Origin: Nocardioides xinjiangensis
GTDB taxonomy: Bacteria > Actinomycetota > Actinomycetes > Propionibacteriales > Nocardioidaceae
DNA: 64,000 bases
NCBI RefSeq assembly: GCF_017916455.1
Contig: NZ_JAFMSY010000001.1
Span: 913,977-977,976, forward strand
Reading direction: 5' to 3'
Part shown: positions 28,009-36,850 of the stretch, in pieces
Numbering within the stretch: the first letter of the stretch is position 1
Layout of the letters: every line of letters begins with the position of its first letter
Translations under genes and position numbers: made by a program
Notes under the pieces: generated by a model
Told to the model about the DNA's origin: nothing
What the model saw: only the letters and a program-made list of their open reading frames with translations
Databases searched by the model: none

Positions 28009-28076
28009 ACGCACGCGACTCGAAGTCAATGTCAATGCGGCGCAGCGAACTACGCATTGCCAGAAATGCGTGAGGA

Positions 28077-28529
28077 CTATCCCTCGTACCGATATCCCGC
28101 AATGACCCGGCCCCCAGTCTTACGCGCGGCGTATTCTGCCGCTTTGTACTCGTACGGGTCGTTGGCCTGGTCGACGATCAGCACCTTGCCCTTGCGAGCG
28201 ACGTAGCCGGGTTCGCAGGGCGCATCTTCGTAGTCATACGTCGTGCATGACACCCAGTCGCGATAGAAGTCGAGAGCACGTTCGAAGTTCCCCGGCCGCA
28301 TGATGTAGTACTCGACCCGGTTCCGGCTTCCAGCCCCGACGACGCAGTGCCATCCGTCAGTGCCTCGCCCGGCTCCTGAAAGGGCATCGGGTTCTCCGTA
28401 CTTGCACCTCATCTGCTTCGCGAGCTTCTTCAAGTACGGCGATGTCGGTGCCGCGCTATTTGAGGCTGAAGCAGGCGCGAGGGGGGCGCTAATGACCAGC
28501 CCGAGCAGCATGACGATGAGTCGCTTCAT
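28077..28529 (-). CDS. Small secreted protein
   Basis: The 150-residue product starts with a clear Sec signal peptide (MKRLIVMLLGLVISAPLAPASA). The mature part has four cysteines (MRCKYG, WHCVVG, VSCTTY, APCEPG) and ends VIAGYRYEG. Even cysteine number suggests disulfides outside the cell. No family is recognised. Codon use is less G+C-biased than in the chromosomal flanks. Confidence 0.65.
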   Translation of the reverse strand: MKRLIVMLLGLVISAPLAPASASNSAAPTSPYLKKLAKQMRCKYGEPDALSGAGRGTDGWHCVVGAGSRNRVEYYIMRPGNFERALDFYRDWVSCTTYDYEDAPCEPGYVARKGKVLIVDQANDPYEYKAAEYAARKTGGRVIAGYRYEG

Positions 28530-28623
28530 GGAGCGACTCTAATGTTGATGACGCTCTTGACTGGCGATCGGTGACCTCCGCGCAGCCGCTTGGCGCATCA
28601 AAGGTCGCGCCCCGGGACGGCAA

Positions 28624-28634
28624 GCGGCGGAATG
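28624..28634 (+). repeat. Dispersed intergenic motif GCGGCGGAATG, copy 4
   Basis: Exact copy of the 11-mer, 7 bp beyond the 3' end of the gene at 28641-29168. Confidence 0.5.
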
Positions 28635-28640
28635 CAGCGC

Positions 28641-29168
28641 CTACTGCTCGCTCGGATCCTCGGGGACTTCTAGGCCCGCTTCCGTCAGCCAGGTTCGCCA
28701 AGACTCGATGCCGTCCCACGCGACATCTACGACCTCGCGGTCCTCCTCCGAATCAGGGTCGTCGACATACACCCACACACGCTCGATGCCTTCAGGGTCG
28801 TCCGGGTCTCCTTGGCCGGCCCAGTGCACCAAGCCCATCCGGACTGACTCCGTGCGCGAGCCCCTGGCGGACAGCTGGACGTGTTTCGTTCCGTTCGCAA
28901 GATCAGCAACAATCATCAGAGCTGGATCGTTGTTTGCGAATTCTTCGATAGCCGAGACACTCAAAACGGACTGCCTGTGATCGTGCTTCAGCCAGTCCTT
29001 CAGGTGCCAAACGGCATGACAGAGCGCTTCTGAGAAGTCTTCGGTGTCTCTGGAACCCACGCCGGTGTCCCGCCCAGTTGCGTGCAGAGTCCGGTGATAC
29101 CAGCGAAGGATTCGCAGCCACTGGTGCTCCCAGCGGTCGTATCGAGCGACACGACGAGGTTCGTCCAT
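28641..29168 (-). CDS. Hypothetical protein (helical, LKDWLKHD motif)
   Basis: From ATG 29168 (MDEPRRVARYDRWEHQW) the product is 175 residues. It has an aromatic helical start (WLRILRWYHRTLHA), then FSEALCHAVWHLKDWLKHDHRQ, IVADLANGTKHVQL and an acidic C-terminus. The pattern HLKDWLK...ADLANGTKH is shared by uncharacterised proteins found beside defence and island genes in actinobacteria, as far as I recall. It is transcribed away from the two-gene unit at 29368. The HLKDW and NGTKH histidines could be functional, but no activity is known. Confidence 0.6.
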   Translation of the reverse strand: MDEPRRVARYDRWEHQWLRILRWYHRTLHATGRDTGVGSRDTEDFSEALCHAVWHLKDWLKHDHRQSVLSVSAIEEFANNDPALMIVADLANGTKHVQLSARGSRTESVRMGLVHWAGQGDPDDPEGIERVWVYVDDPDSEEDREVVDVAWDGIESWRTWLTEAGLEVPEDPSEQ

Positions 29169-29367
29169 GAGCCGCACCTTCTCATCCTGTCGAGTTGCGC
29201 GAGACCGCGGGACGCCGTCGCGGCGCGAGCGACGGAGTGACGCACGCCGGGAGAGCAAAGCGGTAGATCGCTCGTCCAACACTGTCACTGAACGAGAGAC
29301 TCGTACGAAGATGGGAACGCACGTTCGATTGCGGTGCGCGATTACTCCGGTGTAGAGATCTCGGATC

Positions 29368-29769
29368 ATGGGAGAAGGACCGTCGAAGCTGCAGCCCGAC
29401 CGCCTCGGGGACGACGAAGTCGTCACGCAACGCATCGCGAAAGGCGCCGGCTCGCCGCCTGTCATCAACGCCCCGCGCCCCAAGGACCAAGGCCGAGTCT
29501 CTGTTATCCGAGGACGGAAGTCGCCGTCGCAGGCGTATCACCTCGTCCGAAAGGGCGGGAGCTGTGGTCCTGACGACGGTGCTCGCTACGCCGAGGTGGG
29601 CGCTCTCCGTGACGCTGGCTTCATCGTCACGCACACGCCGAACAACCGGAACCCCGACCACTGCTCCGTGGCCTATCCCAGTGACTGGAGTGAGGACGTG
29701 GCGCTACTGTTTGAGATGTGTTTCGCGGACGAGTCGTGGAACGCGGCTGCAGAGGATACCGATGAGTGA
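29368..29769 (+). CDS. Hypothetical protein, first of an overlapping pair
   Basis: A 133-residue product with a charged N-terminus (SKLQPDRLGDDEVVTQRIAKG), a basic central part and a C-terminal domain GARYAEVGALRDAGFIVTHTPNNRNPDHCSV with an acidic end. It overlaps the next gene by 8 bp, so the two are co-translated. A TTGCGG and TAGAGAT pair 18 bp apart (29329-29359) is a weak promoter candidate. No family is recognised. The pairing and setting would fit a toxin-antitoxin or accessory defence pair, but nothing in the sequence proves it. Confidence 0.55.
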   Translation: MGEGPSKLQPDRLGDDEVVTQRIAKGAGSPPVINAPRPKDQGRVSVIRGRKSPSQAYHLVRKGGSCGPDDGARYAEVGALRDAGFIVTHTPNNRNPDHCSVAYPSDWSEDVALLFEMCFADESWNAAAEDTDE

Positions 29770-30235
29770 TCTGATCCAGCTCGTTCCGGGTTGTGAGCCT
29801 TGGCGGCCGTCGCCAGAGGCAGAGTCAGTGCGCGTGCTGGACGAGTACAACATCCCGCTCGCAGGAGTCGTCCGTCAGCACGGTCACGACTACTTCTACG
29901 TGTGCGCCGCAGGCGAGGAGCAAGAGTCGAACGTCTGGTTGTACTCGCTCATCGAAGCGCACGAACTGGAGACGCTTGGCTCGCTCATCGGCGGGGCGTT
30001 CGTGAACGGAATGATGGAGTTCTTGAAGCACAGACCGGTCACCGCGGCCATGGCCGACGACTGGAAGCTTGTCCTCTGGGAATCGTTTGACAGCGGCGAC
30101 GAGCGCCCTGGAACGATGGTTCGACGATTCCTGAAACTTCTGGAAGCGCGCGTTCGTCGCTACGGGGACAACATCGGCCGTCTTGAGCGTGACCCCAGCA
30201 TCGATGCTGACGATCAGCTGAGCCTGCACATCTGA
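29762..30235 (+). CDS. Hypothetical protein, second of an overlapping pair
   Basis: ATG 29762 lies inside the end of the previous gene. The 157-residue product starts MSDLIQLVPGCEPWRP, has a mixed beta start (EYNIPLAGVVRQHGHDYFYVC), then helices (SNVWLYSLIEAHELETL) and a basic C-terminal helix (MVRRFLKLLEARVRRYGDNI). No catalytic motif is visible. It ends 303 bp before the large STAND gene on the same strand and might be read with it. Confidence 0.55.
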   Translation: MSDLIQLVPGCEPWRPSPEAESVRVLDEYNIPLAGVVRQHGHDYFYVCAAGEEQESNVWLYSLIEAHELETLGSLIGGAFVNGMMEFLKHRPVTAAMADDWKLVLWESFDSGDERPGTMVRRFLKLLEARVRRYGDNIGRLERDPSIDADDQLSLHI

Positions 30236-30538
30236 ATTGAGGCGGTCGCTCGAAGGCTTCCGACAGGCAGCCATGCTCCAGCTCGCCAACACGCTGCGCA
30301 ATGCCGCACCCGTTGGAACCGGGCGGTTCGCCGCCAACCTCGCCTCACGCGAGTTCCCCGGCGCACCAAAGCCATCTCATCGCTCCAGATAGGCCGTCGT
30401 CGAAAGACAGGGATGCTGTGTCGCTGCCTCCGACTAGCGTTAGAAAGGATCCCGACTCCGGCGGATCCGGAACGACGCAAGGAGGAGGTCGAGCGTGCGA
30501 GGGATGCCGGCAGACCCACGGAGAGGTCATGGACCGTC
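30236..30538 (+). other. Leader region of the STAND-NTPase gene
   Basis: This 303-base gap carries no gene that I can support except the short ORF at 30495. It ends with a strong purine-rich Shine-Dalgarno (AAGGAGGAGG, ending 30488). No convincing -35/-10 pair stands out; ACTAGCGTTAGAAAGG near 30434-30449 is the A/T-richest spot and a possible -10 area. Confidence 0.4.
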
Positions 30539-30542
30539 GTGA
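30495..30542 (+). CDS. 15-residue leader ORF coupled to the STAND gene
   Basis: GTG 30495 follows AAGGAGGAGG at ideal spacing (6 bases). The peptide is VRGMPADPRRGHGPS, ending at TGA 30540-30542. That stop overlaps the GTG (30539) of the 2103-residue protein in a GTGA arrangement. The giant gene itself has only a weaker, more distant ribosome site, so its translation may depend on ribosomes finishing this leader. This is inference from layout alone. Confidence 0.45.
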   Translation: MRGMPADPRRGHGPS

Positions 30543-33500
30543 CCACGGTTGACGTACTCAGGAACAGCCGCGACGGCGACCAATTCCACTACACCTGGGC
30601 CGCGCGCCAAGCGCTTCGTCTCCTAAACCCGTACACCGATCTCCGTTGCCTCTACGTCGAAGCGGTCGATCCGAGCGAGTCGGGCGGCACGGACGCTGGC
30701 GAGGAGGTGATCGACCTTGCTGAGTATTGGGGTTCTGCCCATATCGAAGAGACGACCCGCGTGGTCTATCGCCAGTTCAAGCACTCGACAGCTCATCCCG
30801 ATGACCCCTGGACACTGTCATTCCTGAGCAAGACGCTGCTGGGTTTCGCGCGAAAATTTGGGGCGCTCGCGGCCGCACATCCCAGCGCGTTGGATCGAGC
30901 CGAGTTCGAGTTTGTGACCAATCGTCCTATCGCGGATTCGGCAGTCGCCGCGTTGACGCATCTACGCCACGGCACGACATCCGCGGCAGTAGAACGCCTC
31001 CGCACCCAGCTCGAAGAACTCCTGAGCCCGGCTGAGGTCCAACAGTTCTGCAGCCAGTTGTCGATCGACCAGCGTGCGCCCTCGTTGTTCCAGCTGCGAC
31101 ACCTGCTCGACGAGGATCTCGCTGATCGCCTACCTGGGGCACCAGGGGACGAGGCACTACGTCTCCGGGAGATGATCGCGACGCGCGCCACCAACATCGA
31201 CGGCTCACGTCCCAAGATTCGGCGCCAAGAGGTGCTGGCCGCTCTCAAGACCTCCGACGACCTGCTCTTCCCCGCTCCAAACCTGATCGCTCAACCCTCG
31301 AGACCAATCGTTCGTACCCAGTTCAGGCAGATCCTGGAGACGATTAGCGGCGAGTCTGGACATCCGATTGTGATCCACGGTCCGGGTGGCGTCGGCAAGA
31401 GTGTGCTCGCCAGCGTCTTGGCAGAGTCTGCGCCTCAGGGGTCCCTGACCATCACCTTTGATTGTTACGGGAACGGGTCATATCGGCGCCCCAGTCGCCA
31501 GCGCCACCAACCGAAACAAGGTCTCGTCCAGGTGATCAACGAGATCGCCAGCAAAGCACTGTGCCTTCCAATCATCCCGTCGGCAACAGCGACTGACCGC
31601 GACTACTTTGATGCGTTCGTGCGGCGTATCGACAAGGCCGCGGAGGCGTTGGCTGCGACTACAGCAGATGCGCTTCTGACCGTAGTGATCGATGCCGCGG
31701 ACAACGCCGCCATGATGGCCAAGGAGGTCGACGAGCAATCATTTGTACGCGGCCTTGTGCGAGAGGTGTTCGCGTCAAACGTGCGCCTGGTATTGACCTG
31801 TCGAACTGAGCGACTCGACGAACTGGCATTGCCTAGTTCGTACCGCGGCATAGCGATGGATGGCTACACGCTCGACGAGACGCGAGCGATATTGAACGCC
31901 GCCTACGAGGGCGTCGAGGAACCCGACGTCCGGGAATTCCACCGGCGAACTAGCCGAAACCCCCGCGTCCAGTCGACAGTCATGGCCGCGACCGAGACCC
32001 TAGATGAGGCTCTTGCCTGGCTCGGGCCCGACCCTGCTAGCCCCCAGGACGCACTCGAGGCTGTGATTGCCCGACAGGTCGCCGAGATCCGAGATGGCGT
32101 GCACCTCGAATCGCACGAGATCGACAAGATCTGTGTCGGTCTCTCAGCACTTCGACCGATGATTCCTGTTCGCGTTCTCGCAGAACTAGCCGAGGTACAC
32201 GAAGCCGTTGTCCACAGCTTCGTCGCTGATCTTGGACGCCCACTGCTTCTGCTCGATGGTGCCGTGCAGTTCCGAGACGAACCCACAGAGACGTGGTTTC
32301 GCACTCGGTACCGGCCCACCGGGACGGCATTGGACGCGTTTCTCGAACGACTCATGCCTCTTGCCCGCGACGACGCGTATGTCTCCAGCGCCGTTCCGGC
32401 ACTGCTCTTCGAAGCCGGCCGCTTCGAGGACTTGGTCGAACTCGCCATGTCAGATGATGCACTTCCCGACAACTCGCTCCCCGCAGACGAGCGCAACTCG
32501 GTTCAACGTCGAGAGATTGCGCAGCAGCGCGCGCAGTTTGCACTACGAGCTGCGCTGAAGCGCGACGACGACTACTCAGCTGCCCTGCTAGCGCTCCGAG
32601 TCGGGACCTTGAACGCGGGTCGCACCCGGCGGCTGCGACTCATTCGCGAAAACACAGACATCGCCCCTCGATACATCGACGCCCAAGTGCTCGAGCACCT
32701 GTTGTCAATGCGAAGCATTGGCAGCGACTGGCTCAACTCCCATATCGTTTACGAGGGCGCGCTCCTTGCGTCCATGCCTGGCCAGTCCGATCAGGCACGG
32801 AATCAGCTGCGGAGTGCTTCGTCGTGGATGAGCGCTTGGACACGCCAAGCGGTCCGAGACGGCGAGCAATCCGGGGTATCTGACTACGACATCTCACAGG
32901 TTGCGTGGGGTCTCGCTTGTACCGATGGAGCCGCTGCCTCAATCAGGTTCCTCCGTGGCTGGAGGCCAAAGGAGGTGGCTTTCGAGGCGGGTGTGCACGT
33001 CTTGCGTCGCCTCGCTGACGCTGGGCGTCTCGAAGAGATTCGCGAGTTCGCGCGCTGCGCACGCGGGCGGCACCTGCGGTTCGCGGTCGCGCAGGTCTGT
33101 TCGGAGAGGGGGCTCAGCGTGGATGTCGTCTCACTACGCAATCTCTTGAAGCCGCTCCTCGGCGCGACGACGGTCTTCCAGCCCTCAAGACGAAACGACG
33201 AAAGCTGGGCCACGAACGACCAGTTCGTCCACGGCGGTCTAACGGCAGCAAGCTGGATTGTGATTCAGGCACTTCGAGCAGGGTTGATTGATGTTCCTAC
33301 GGCTAAACGCATCATCCGTCCCTACGTCCCGCCGAATCTAGGTCATCACACAGGCGGTTGGAGCGATCGAGACATCTGGGCGCCAATCGCCGTACTTGCA
33401 TTGTCGGCACGACTCGACGGACGTCTTGTGGGCATCGACGAGATCCAAGGAACGCGTATCGCCGAAGCCCGCGCCAAGCAGAAGCACGTCTACAGCAGCG

Positions 33501-36500
33501 ATCTCCGCGACTTTGACGCGAACGTCAAGCCCCTTGCATGGTGGGCAGACTTATGGGTGCGGCTTCAGATTCAGCCCACCGAGGCCGACGTAGATGAGTT
33601 CCGCGAGGGCGCGCGCACATTCTTAGCCCAGCGGCACCCTGGAAGACGCGACGACGACTCCGCTCAGACCTACCTCAACGTCGCGCTCCCATTGATCCTT
33701 CGCATCGCGACGGAGTACCCGGACGCGCTCGAGGTCGGCGACTTAAATGAGTTCTGGATCGACAACCGCCCCAGGCTGTGGCGTGGCACACGGATTCGCT
33801 TGGTCCGCGAGGCCGCGCGCTGTTCGAAGTTTCATGCGTTCGCTCACGAGGTCGCCGAACGCTGCTACGAAGGGACGGTCGCAGCCCAGGAGGATGCGCA
33901 AGGACGATCGGACGACCTCGTAGCCTTGGCGCGGGCTGTCTACACGCTTTCGGCAGCCGACTCGGCTGCCTACTTTCAGAGCGCCTTGACCATCACCGAT
34001 GCGATCGGTGATGACGCTTGGGCGCGGTGGGGGACGTTCGTCAGACTCGCACCACTGGCAGCCGATGGCACAGAGTCGCACCAGCGTGCGTACCGGCTCG
34101 GGCAAGTTGCCGAAGGGCTAGAGCCCTACCTCGGCGACGGTCTCAACCATGTTGATGCGCTAGTCGCGACGGCAGCTCTGTCAGTTCCGGAGGCGCTGGC
34201 ACTGGGCTCGCGTTGGCGTGACCGTCGGTTCGCGCCGATCGGACGGCTCATCGCAGCTCTCGCGAAGTCTGAGCAAGGTCTTCGCGCCGACGAGGTCGTC
34301 GCATTGCTTCCGCTCTGCGACAGCTACTTGGACGACGACGAGTTGGCGTCTGGCTTGGCGTTCGAGAGCGGGACGGAGCTGAGTACCGTAGCGGCGCTCC
34401 TGCGGCATCGACGATCCAGTCCGCTTCGGCAGGACGCCTTCGAGACCCTGCTAAGGCGTTCTGGAGTTACTCGCAGCCAGATCCAGCAAGCTGACCCTTC
34501 GTTGCGTTTCGACTACGAAGACCGCCCCGAGCCGGTCTCCGACCGGTCGTACACGAGTCGATTTGAACCCGGGCCGTCGCCGACCTTTGACGACATCGAC
34601 TTCCGCACGCCTGAGGGGTGGGCCGCCGCCCTCGACCGCGCGTCCGGCCTGCACCGCGAGCTTGTGTTCGAGCACCTCGTTGAGACAGGTCAGCTCCGCG
34701 CAGAAGTCTTTGCAGCGTTCGCGGCGAATCCGGACATGAATCGATTCGACTTGGACGCGCTTGTCTCGGCAGTCGGCGACCGCCGACTGTCCTTAGGATC
34801 AAGAGGGGCACTCGACCAGGCGTACGTCGAGGGCTTGAGTCGCGTGGCCGTCGACAACCTTCTCGTCGCGTGGCGGAAGATGGACTACGCGCGGATGAGG
34901 GTTCAGACCGGCCGGTCGACGGACTATGAGCACATCGCCAGCCGCGCGTTGGTTGCACTCAACACGTTCGACGCGGAGCAGGCCTACGCACTGGCGGGAC
35001 ACCTCGCGCAGCGACTAAGTGTCGATAAGGCACAAGATCTGTTCGACGCTGCAGCCGACCTCTTTCTGGACTGCGTTCCGCTTGATTTTGGCGACGGTCA
35101 CCACCCAAACGGGATGGCATCGACAGAATCGACCGCGAGCGCGCTGGCAGCAACCATCTGGACGGCGCTTGGTGATCCAGCAATCGCAACTAGGTGGCGC
35201 GCAGCTCACTCGGTGCACCTCGTTCTTGAATTGCATCTCGTTGAGGTAACCGACGCACTGATCGAGCTCGCGGGAAAACGCAAGGACGCGAGCTCGTATC
35301 TCGACTCGCGGTTGGGCTTCTACGACCGCCACGCGCGTCAGTGGCTGCTCTTCGGCTTGAGGCGGGCGTCGGTCGATGAGAACGCGTTAAGTTCGCTCCG
35401 TCGGTTTGCTCCGTGGTTGCGAGAAACCCTGACCGAGCCGTCGCACGCAATCAATGCTCCGTTAGCTCGCGACATCCTGTTGCAGCTCCACAGTTCGGGA
35501 TACCTCGATGGTGAGCCGACCGAGACCAACGCGCTCGTCGCGATTGGTAAGCCGACACAAGTGGTGCGAAACGATCATCGCTCTCCAGCGCGGAGCGTTT
35601 CGTCCTTTGGCGAACTCGACTGGCCCGCATCCGCACCCACCCCCACTGAGAGTGACGAGGACGAGAACGACGAAGAACCCCACGATGACAGCTTCAGGTT
35701 CTTTATGGACTTCGGTCCGTACTGGTGCAACTGGGTTGGCGATGCCTTCAACCTCACTGAGCGTTCAGTCGAGCGACTAGTCGAGGAGGTTCTGCTTCAG
35801 GATTGGAGGGTCACGTCCAGAGGACGAATCGAGGACGACCCTCGCTACACGCATGAGCTATACCGGCGCAACAGTCATCCGCGGAAGACAGATTGGCCTG
35901 AAGAGGAGGACCTCGACTTCTACCTCTCTGTGCAAGCGTTGTACGAAGTGGCCGGCCGACTCCTTGAGCGCCTGCCAGTCCAGGACCGCTACTCGGACGA
36001 CGAGACAACCGATGCCAACGACTACACCCGATTCCTGGACGTACACATGCCCACGCGTGTTGACGGACGCTGGGTCGCAGACCGTAGAGACGCTCCACCG
36101 TTCCACGCACAGCTCAGGTCGGATATCGCGATCTACGGAGCGCGAGAGAAGTCCGATCTCGACTGGACCTTCGAGATTGCATCCGCGATGTTTGAACGTG
36201 AGGTATTCCGACAGGATGGTCGTGTCGCCGTGTCTGTCACTCGAGATGTCGCTGGCTCCTCGCGTCGTGAATCCGTTCGGGTAAGCAGCGCCCTCGTGTC
36301 TCCGCCCACCGCGCACGCGCTACTCCGCGCCCTCCAGACGGCCCCGGACAAACACGCTTACCGCCTTCCAGAAGTCAACGACCGCGAGTTCGAGTTGACC
36401 AACGGAGCCTTCAAACTCATCGGCTGGATTGAGTCACGACCGGAGCGCTCGGGACAGGACCGGCACGACCCGCTTGCAGGTGACATCGCCTACCCACCCG

Positions 36501-36850
36501 ATCACCCGGGCCAACTCGTAGACGGCCTTTTTCCGTCGGAAGATATGAGGGCTTGGTACGACGAACATGGCGCGATTGCAATGACATCTCTCGTCTGGTC
36601 TGAGTTGAACGACAGCAACTCGTCACGGGGCACGAGTGGCGAGGAGCTTCTCGCAGACAGCGCGTGGTTAGGCGATCAACTCAAGCGATTGGACCGATGG
36701 CTAATCGTCGAGGTAGAGATCCGTCGGCGCTGCGACGACTCGCCGTCAGGATTCGCCATGCGAGAGGACGACGAAAACATCGGCTATCTGATGCCGTATA
36801 CAAAGTACTACCTGATCGACAGCGACGGAGGCGTGCATGAGCAGCACTGA
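30539..36850 (+). CDS. Avs-like protein: PD-(D/E)xK-type nuclease, STAND NTPase and large C-terminal sensor
   Basis: The product has 2103 residues from GTG 30539. Residues 1-230 resemble the DUF4297/Cap4 nuclease fold: SRDGDQFHYTWAARQALRLL, acidic E41 and E55-E56, then VYRQFKHST with Q79-x-K81. The NTPase spans about 250-560: Walker A GPGGVGKS at 281-288, Walker B VVIDAAD at 382-388, and LTCRTER at about 419-425. The remaining 1500 residues are mostly helical repeats with an acidic linker near 1700 (ESDEDENDEEPHDDS) and a C-terminal alpha/beta part (FRFFMDFGPYWCNWVGDAF). This order is that of Avs immune proteins, which bind a phage protein with the C-terminus, oligomerise and cut DNA. Family placement is by motif only. 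It overlaps the 36837 gene by 14 bp. Confidence 0.7.
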   Translation: MTTVDVLRNSRDGDQFHYTWAARQALRLLNPYTDLRCLYVEAVDPSESGGTDAGEEVIDLAEYWGSAHIEETTRVVYRQFKHSTAHPDDPWTLSFLSKTLLGFARKFGALAAAHPSALDRAEFEFVTNRPIADSAVAALTHLRHGTTSAAVERLRTQLEELLSPAEVQQFCSQLSIDQRAPSLFQLRHLLDEDLADRLPGAPGDEALRLREMIATRATNIDGSRPKIRRQEVLAALKTSDDLLFPAPNLIAQPSRPIVRTQFRQILETISGESGHPIVIHGPGGVGKSVLASVLAESAPQGSLTITFDCYGNGSYRRPSRQRHQPKQGLVQVINEIASKALCLPIIPSATATDRDYFDAFVRRIDKAAEALAATTADALLTVVIDAADNAAMMAKEVDEQSFVRGLVREVFASNVRLVLTCRTERLDELALPSSYRGIAMDGYTLDETRAILNAAYEGVEEPDVREFHRRTSRNPRVQSTVMAATETLDEALAWLGPDPASPQDALEAVIARQVAEIRDGVHLESHEIDKICVGLSALRPMIPVRVLAELAEVHEAVVHSFVADLGRPLLLLDGAVQFRDEPTETWFRTRYRPTGTALDAFLERLMPLARDDAYVSSAVPALLFEAGRFEDLVELAMSDDALPDNSLPADERNSVQRREIAQQRAQFALRAALKRDDDYSAALLALRVGTLNAGRTRRLRLIRENTDIAPRYIDAQVLEHLLSMRSIGSDWLNSHIVYEGALLASMPGQSDQARNQLRSASSWMSAWTRQAVRDGEQSGVSDYDISQVAWGLACTDGAAASIRFLRGWRPKEVAFEAGVHVLRRLADAGRLEEIREFARCARGRHLRFAVAQVCSERGLSVDVVSLRNLLKPLLGATTVFQPSRRNDESWATNDQFVHGGLTAASWIVIQALRAGLIDVPTAKRIIRPYVPPNLGHHTGGWSDRDIWAPIAVLALSARLDGRLVGIDEIQGTRIAEARAKQKHVYSSDLRDFDANVKPLAWWADLWVRLQIQPTEADVDEFREGARTFLAQRHPGRRDDDSAQTYLNVALPLILRIATEYPDALEVGDLNEFWIDNRPRLWRGTRIRLVREAARCSKFHAFAHEVAERCYEGTVAAQEDAQGRSDDLVALARAVYTLSAADSAAYFQSALTITDAIGDDAWARWGTFVRLAPLAADGTESHQRAYRLGQVAEGLEPYLGDGLNHVDALVATAALSVPEALALGSRWRDRRFAPIGRLIAALAKSEQGLRADEVVALLPLCDSYLDDDELASGLAFESGTELSTVAALLRHRRSSPLRQDAFETLLRRSGVTRSQIQQADPSLRFDYEDRPEPVSDRSYTSRFEPGPSPTFDDIDFRTPEGWAAALDRASGLHRELVFEHLVETGQLRAEVFAAFAANPDMNRFDLDALVSAVGDRRLSLGSRGALDQAYVEGLSRVAVDNLLVAWRKMDYARMRVQTGRSTDYEHIASRALVALNTFDAEQAYALAGHLAQRLSVDKAQDLFDAAADLFLDCVPLDFGDGHHPNGMASTESTASALAATIWTALGDPAIATRWRAAHSVHLVLELHLVEVTDALIELAGKRKDASSYLDSRLGFYDRHARQWLLFGLRRASVDENALSSLRRFAPWLRETLTEPSHAINAPLARDILLQLHSSGYLDGEPTETNALVAIGKPTQVVRNDHRSPARSVSSFGELDWPASAPTPTESDEDENDEEPHDDSFRFFMDFGPYWCNWVGDAFNLTERSVERLVEEVLLQDWRVTSRGRIEDDPRYTHELYRRNSHPRKTDWPEEEDLDFYLSVQALYEVAGRLLERLPVQDRYSDDETTDANDYTRFLDVHMPTRVDGRWVADRRDAPPFHAQLRSDIAIYGAREKSDLDWTFEIASAMFEREVFRQDGRVAVSVTRDVAGSSRRESVRVSSALVSPPTAHALLRALQTAPDKHAYRLPEVNDREFELTNGAFKLIGWIESRPERSGQDRHDPLAGDIAYPPDHPGQLVDGLFPSEDMRAWYDEHGAIAMTSLVWSELNDSNSSRGTSGEELLADSAWLGDQLKRLDRWLIVEVEIRRRCDDSPSGFAMREDDENIGYLMPYTKYYLIDSDGGVHEQH

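Noticed and set aside
30413..30538. Upstream extension of the STAND protein by 42 residues
   Set aside because: The extension is charged low-complexity sequence, while family-like sequence begins at VTTVDVLRNSRDGDQF, where a GTG exists.
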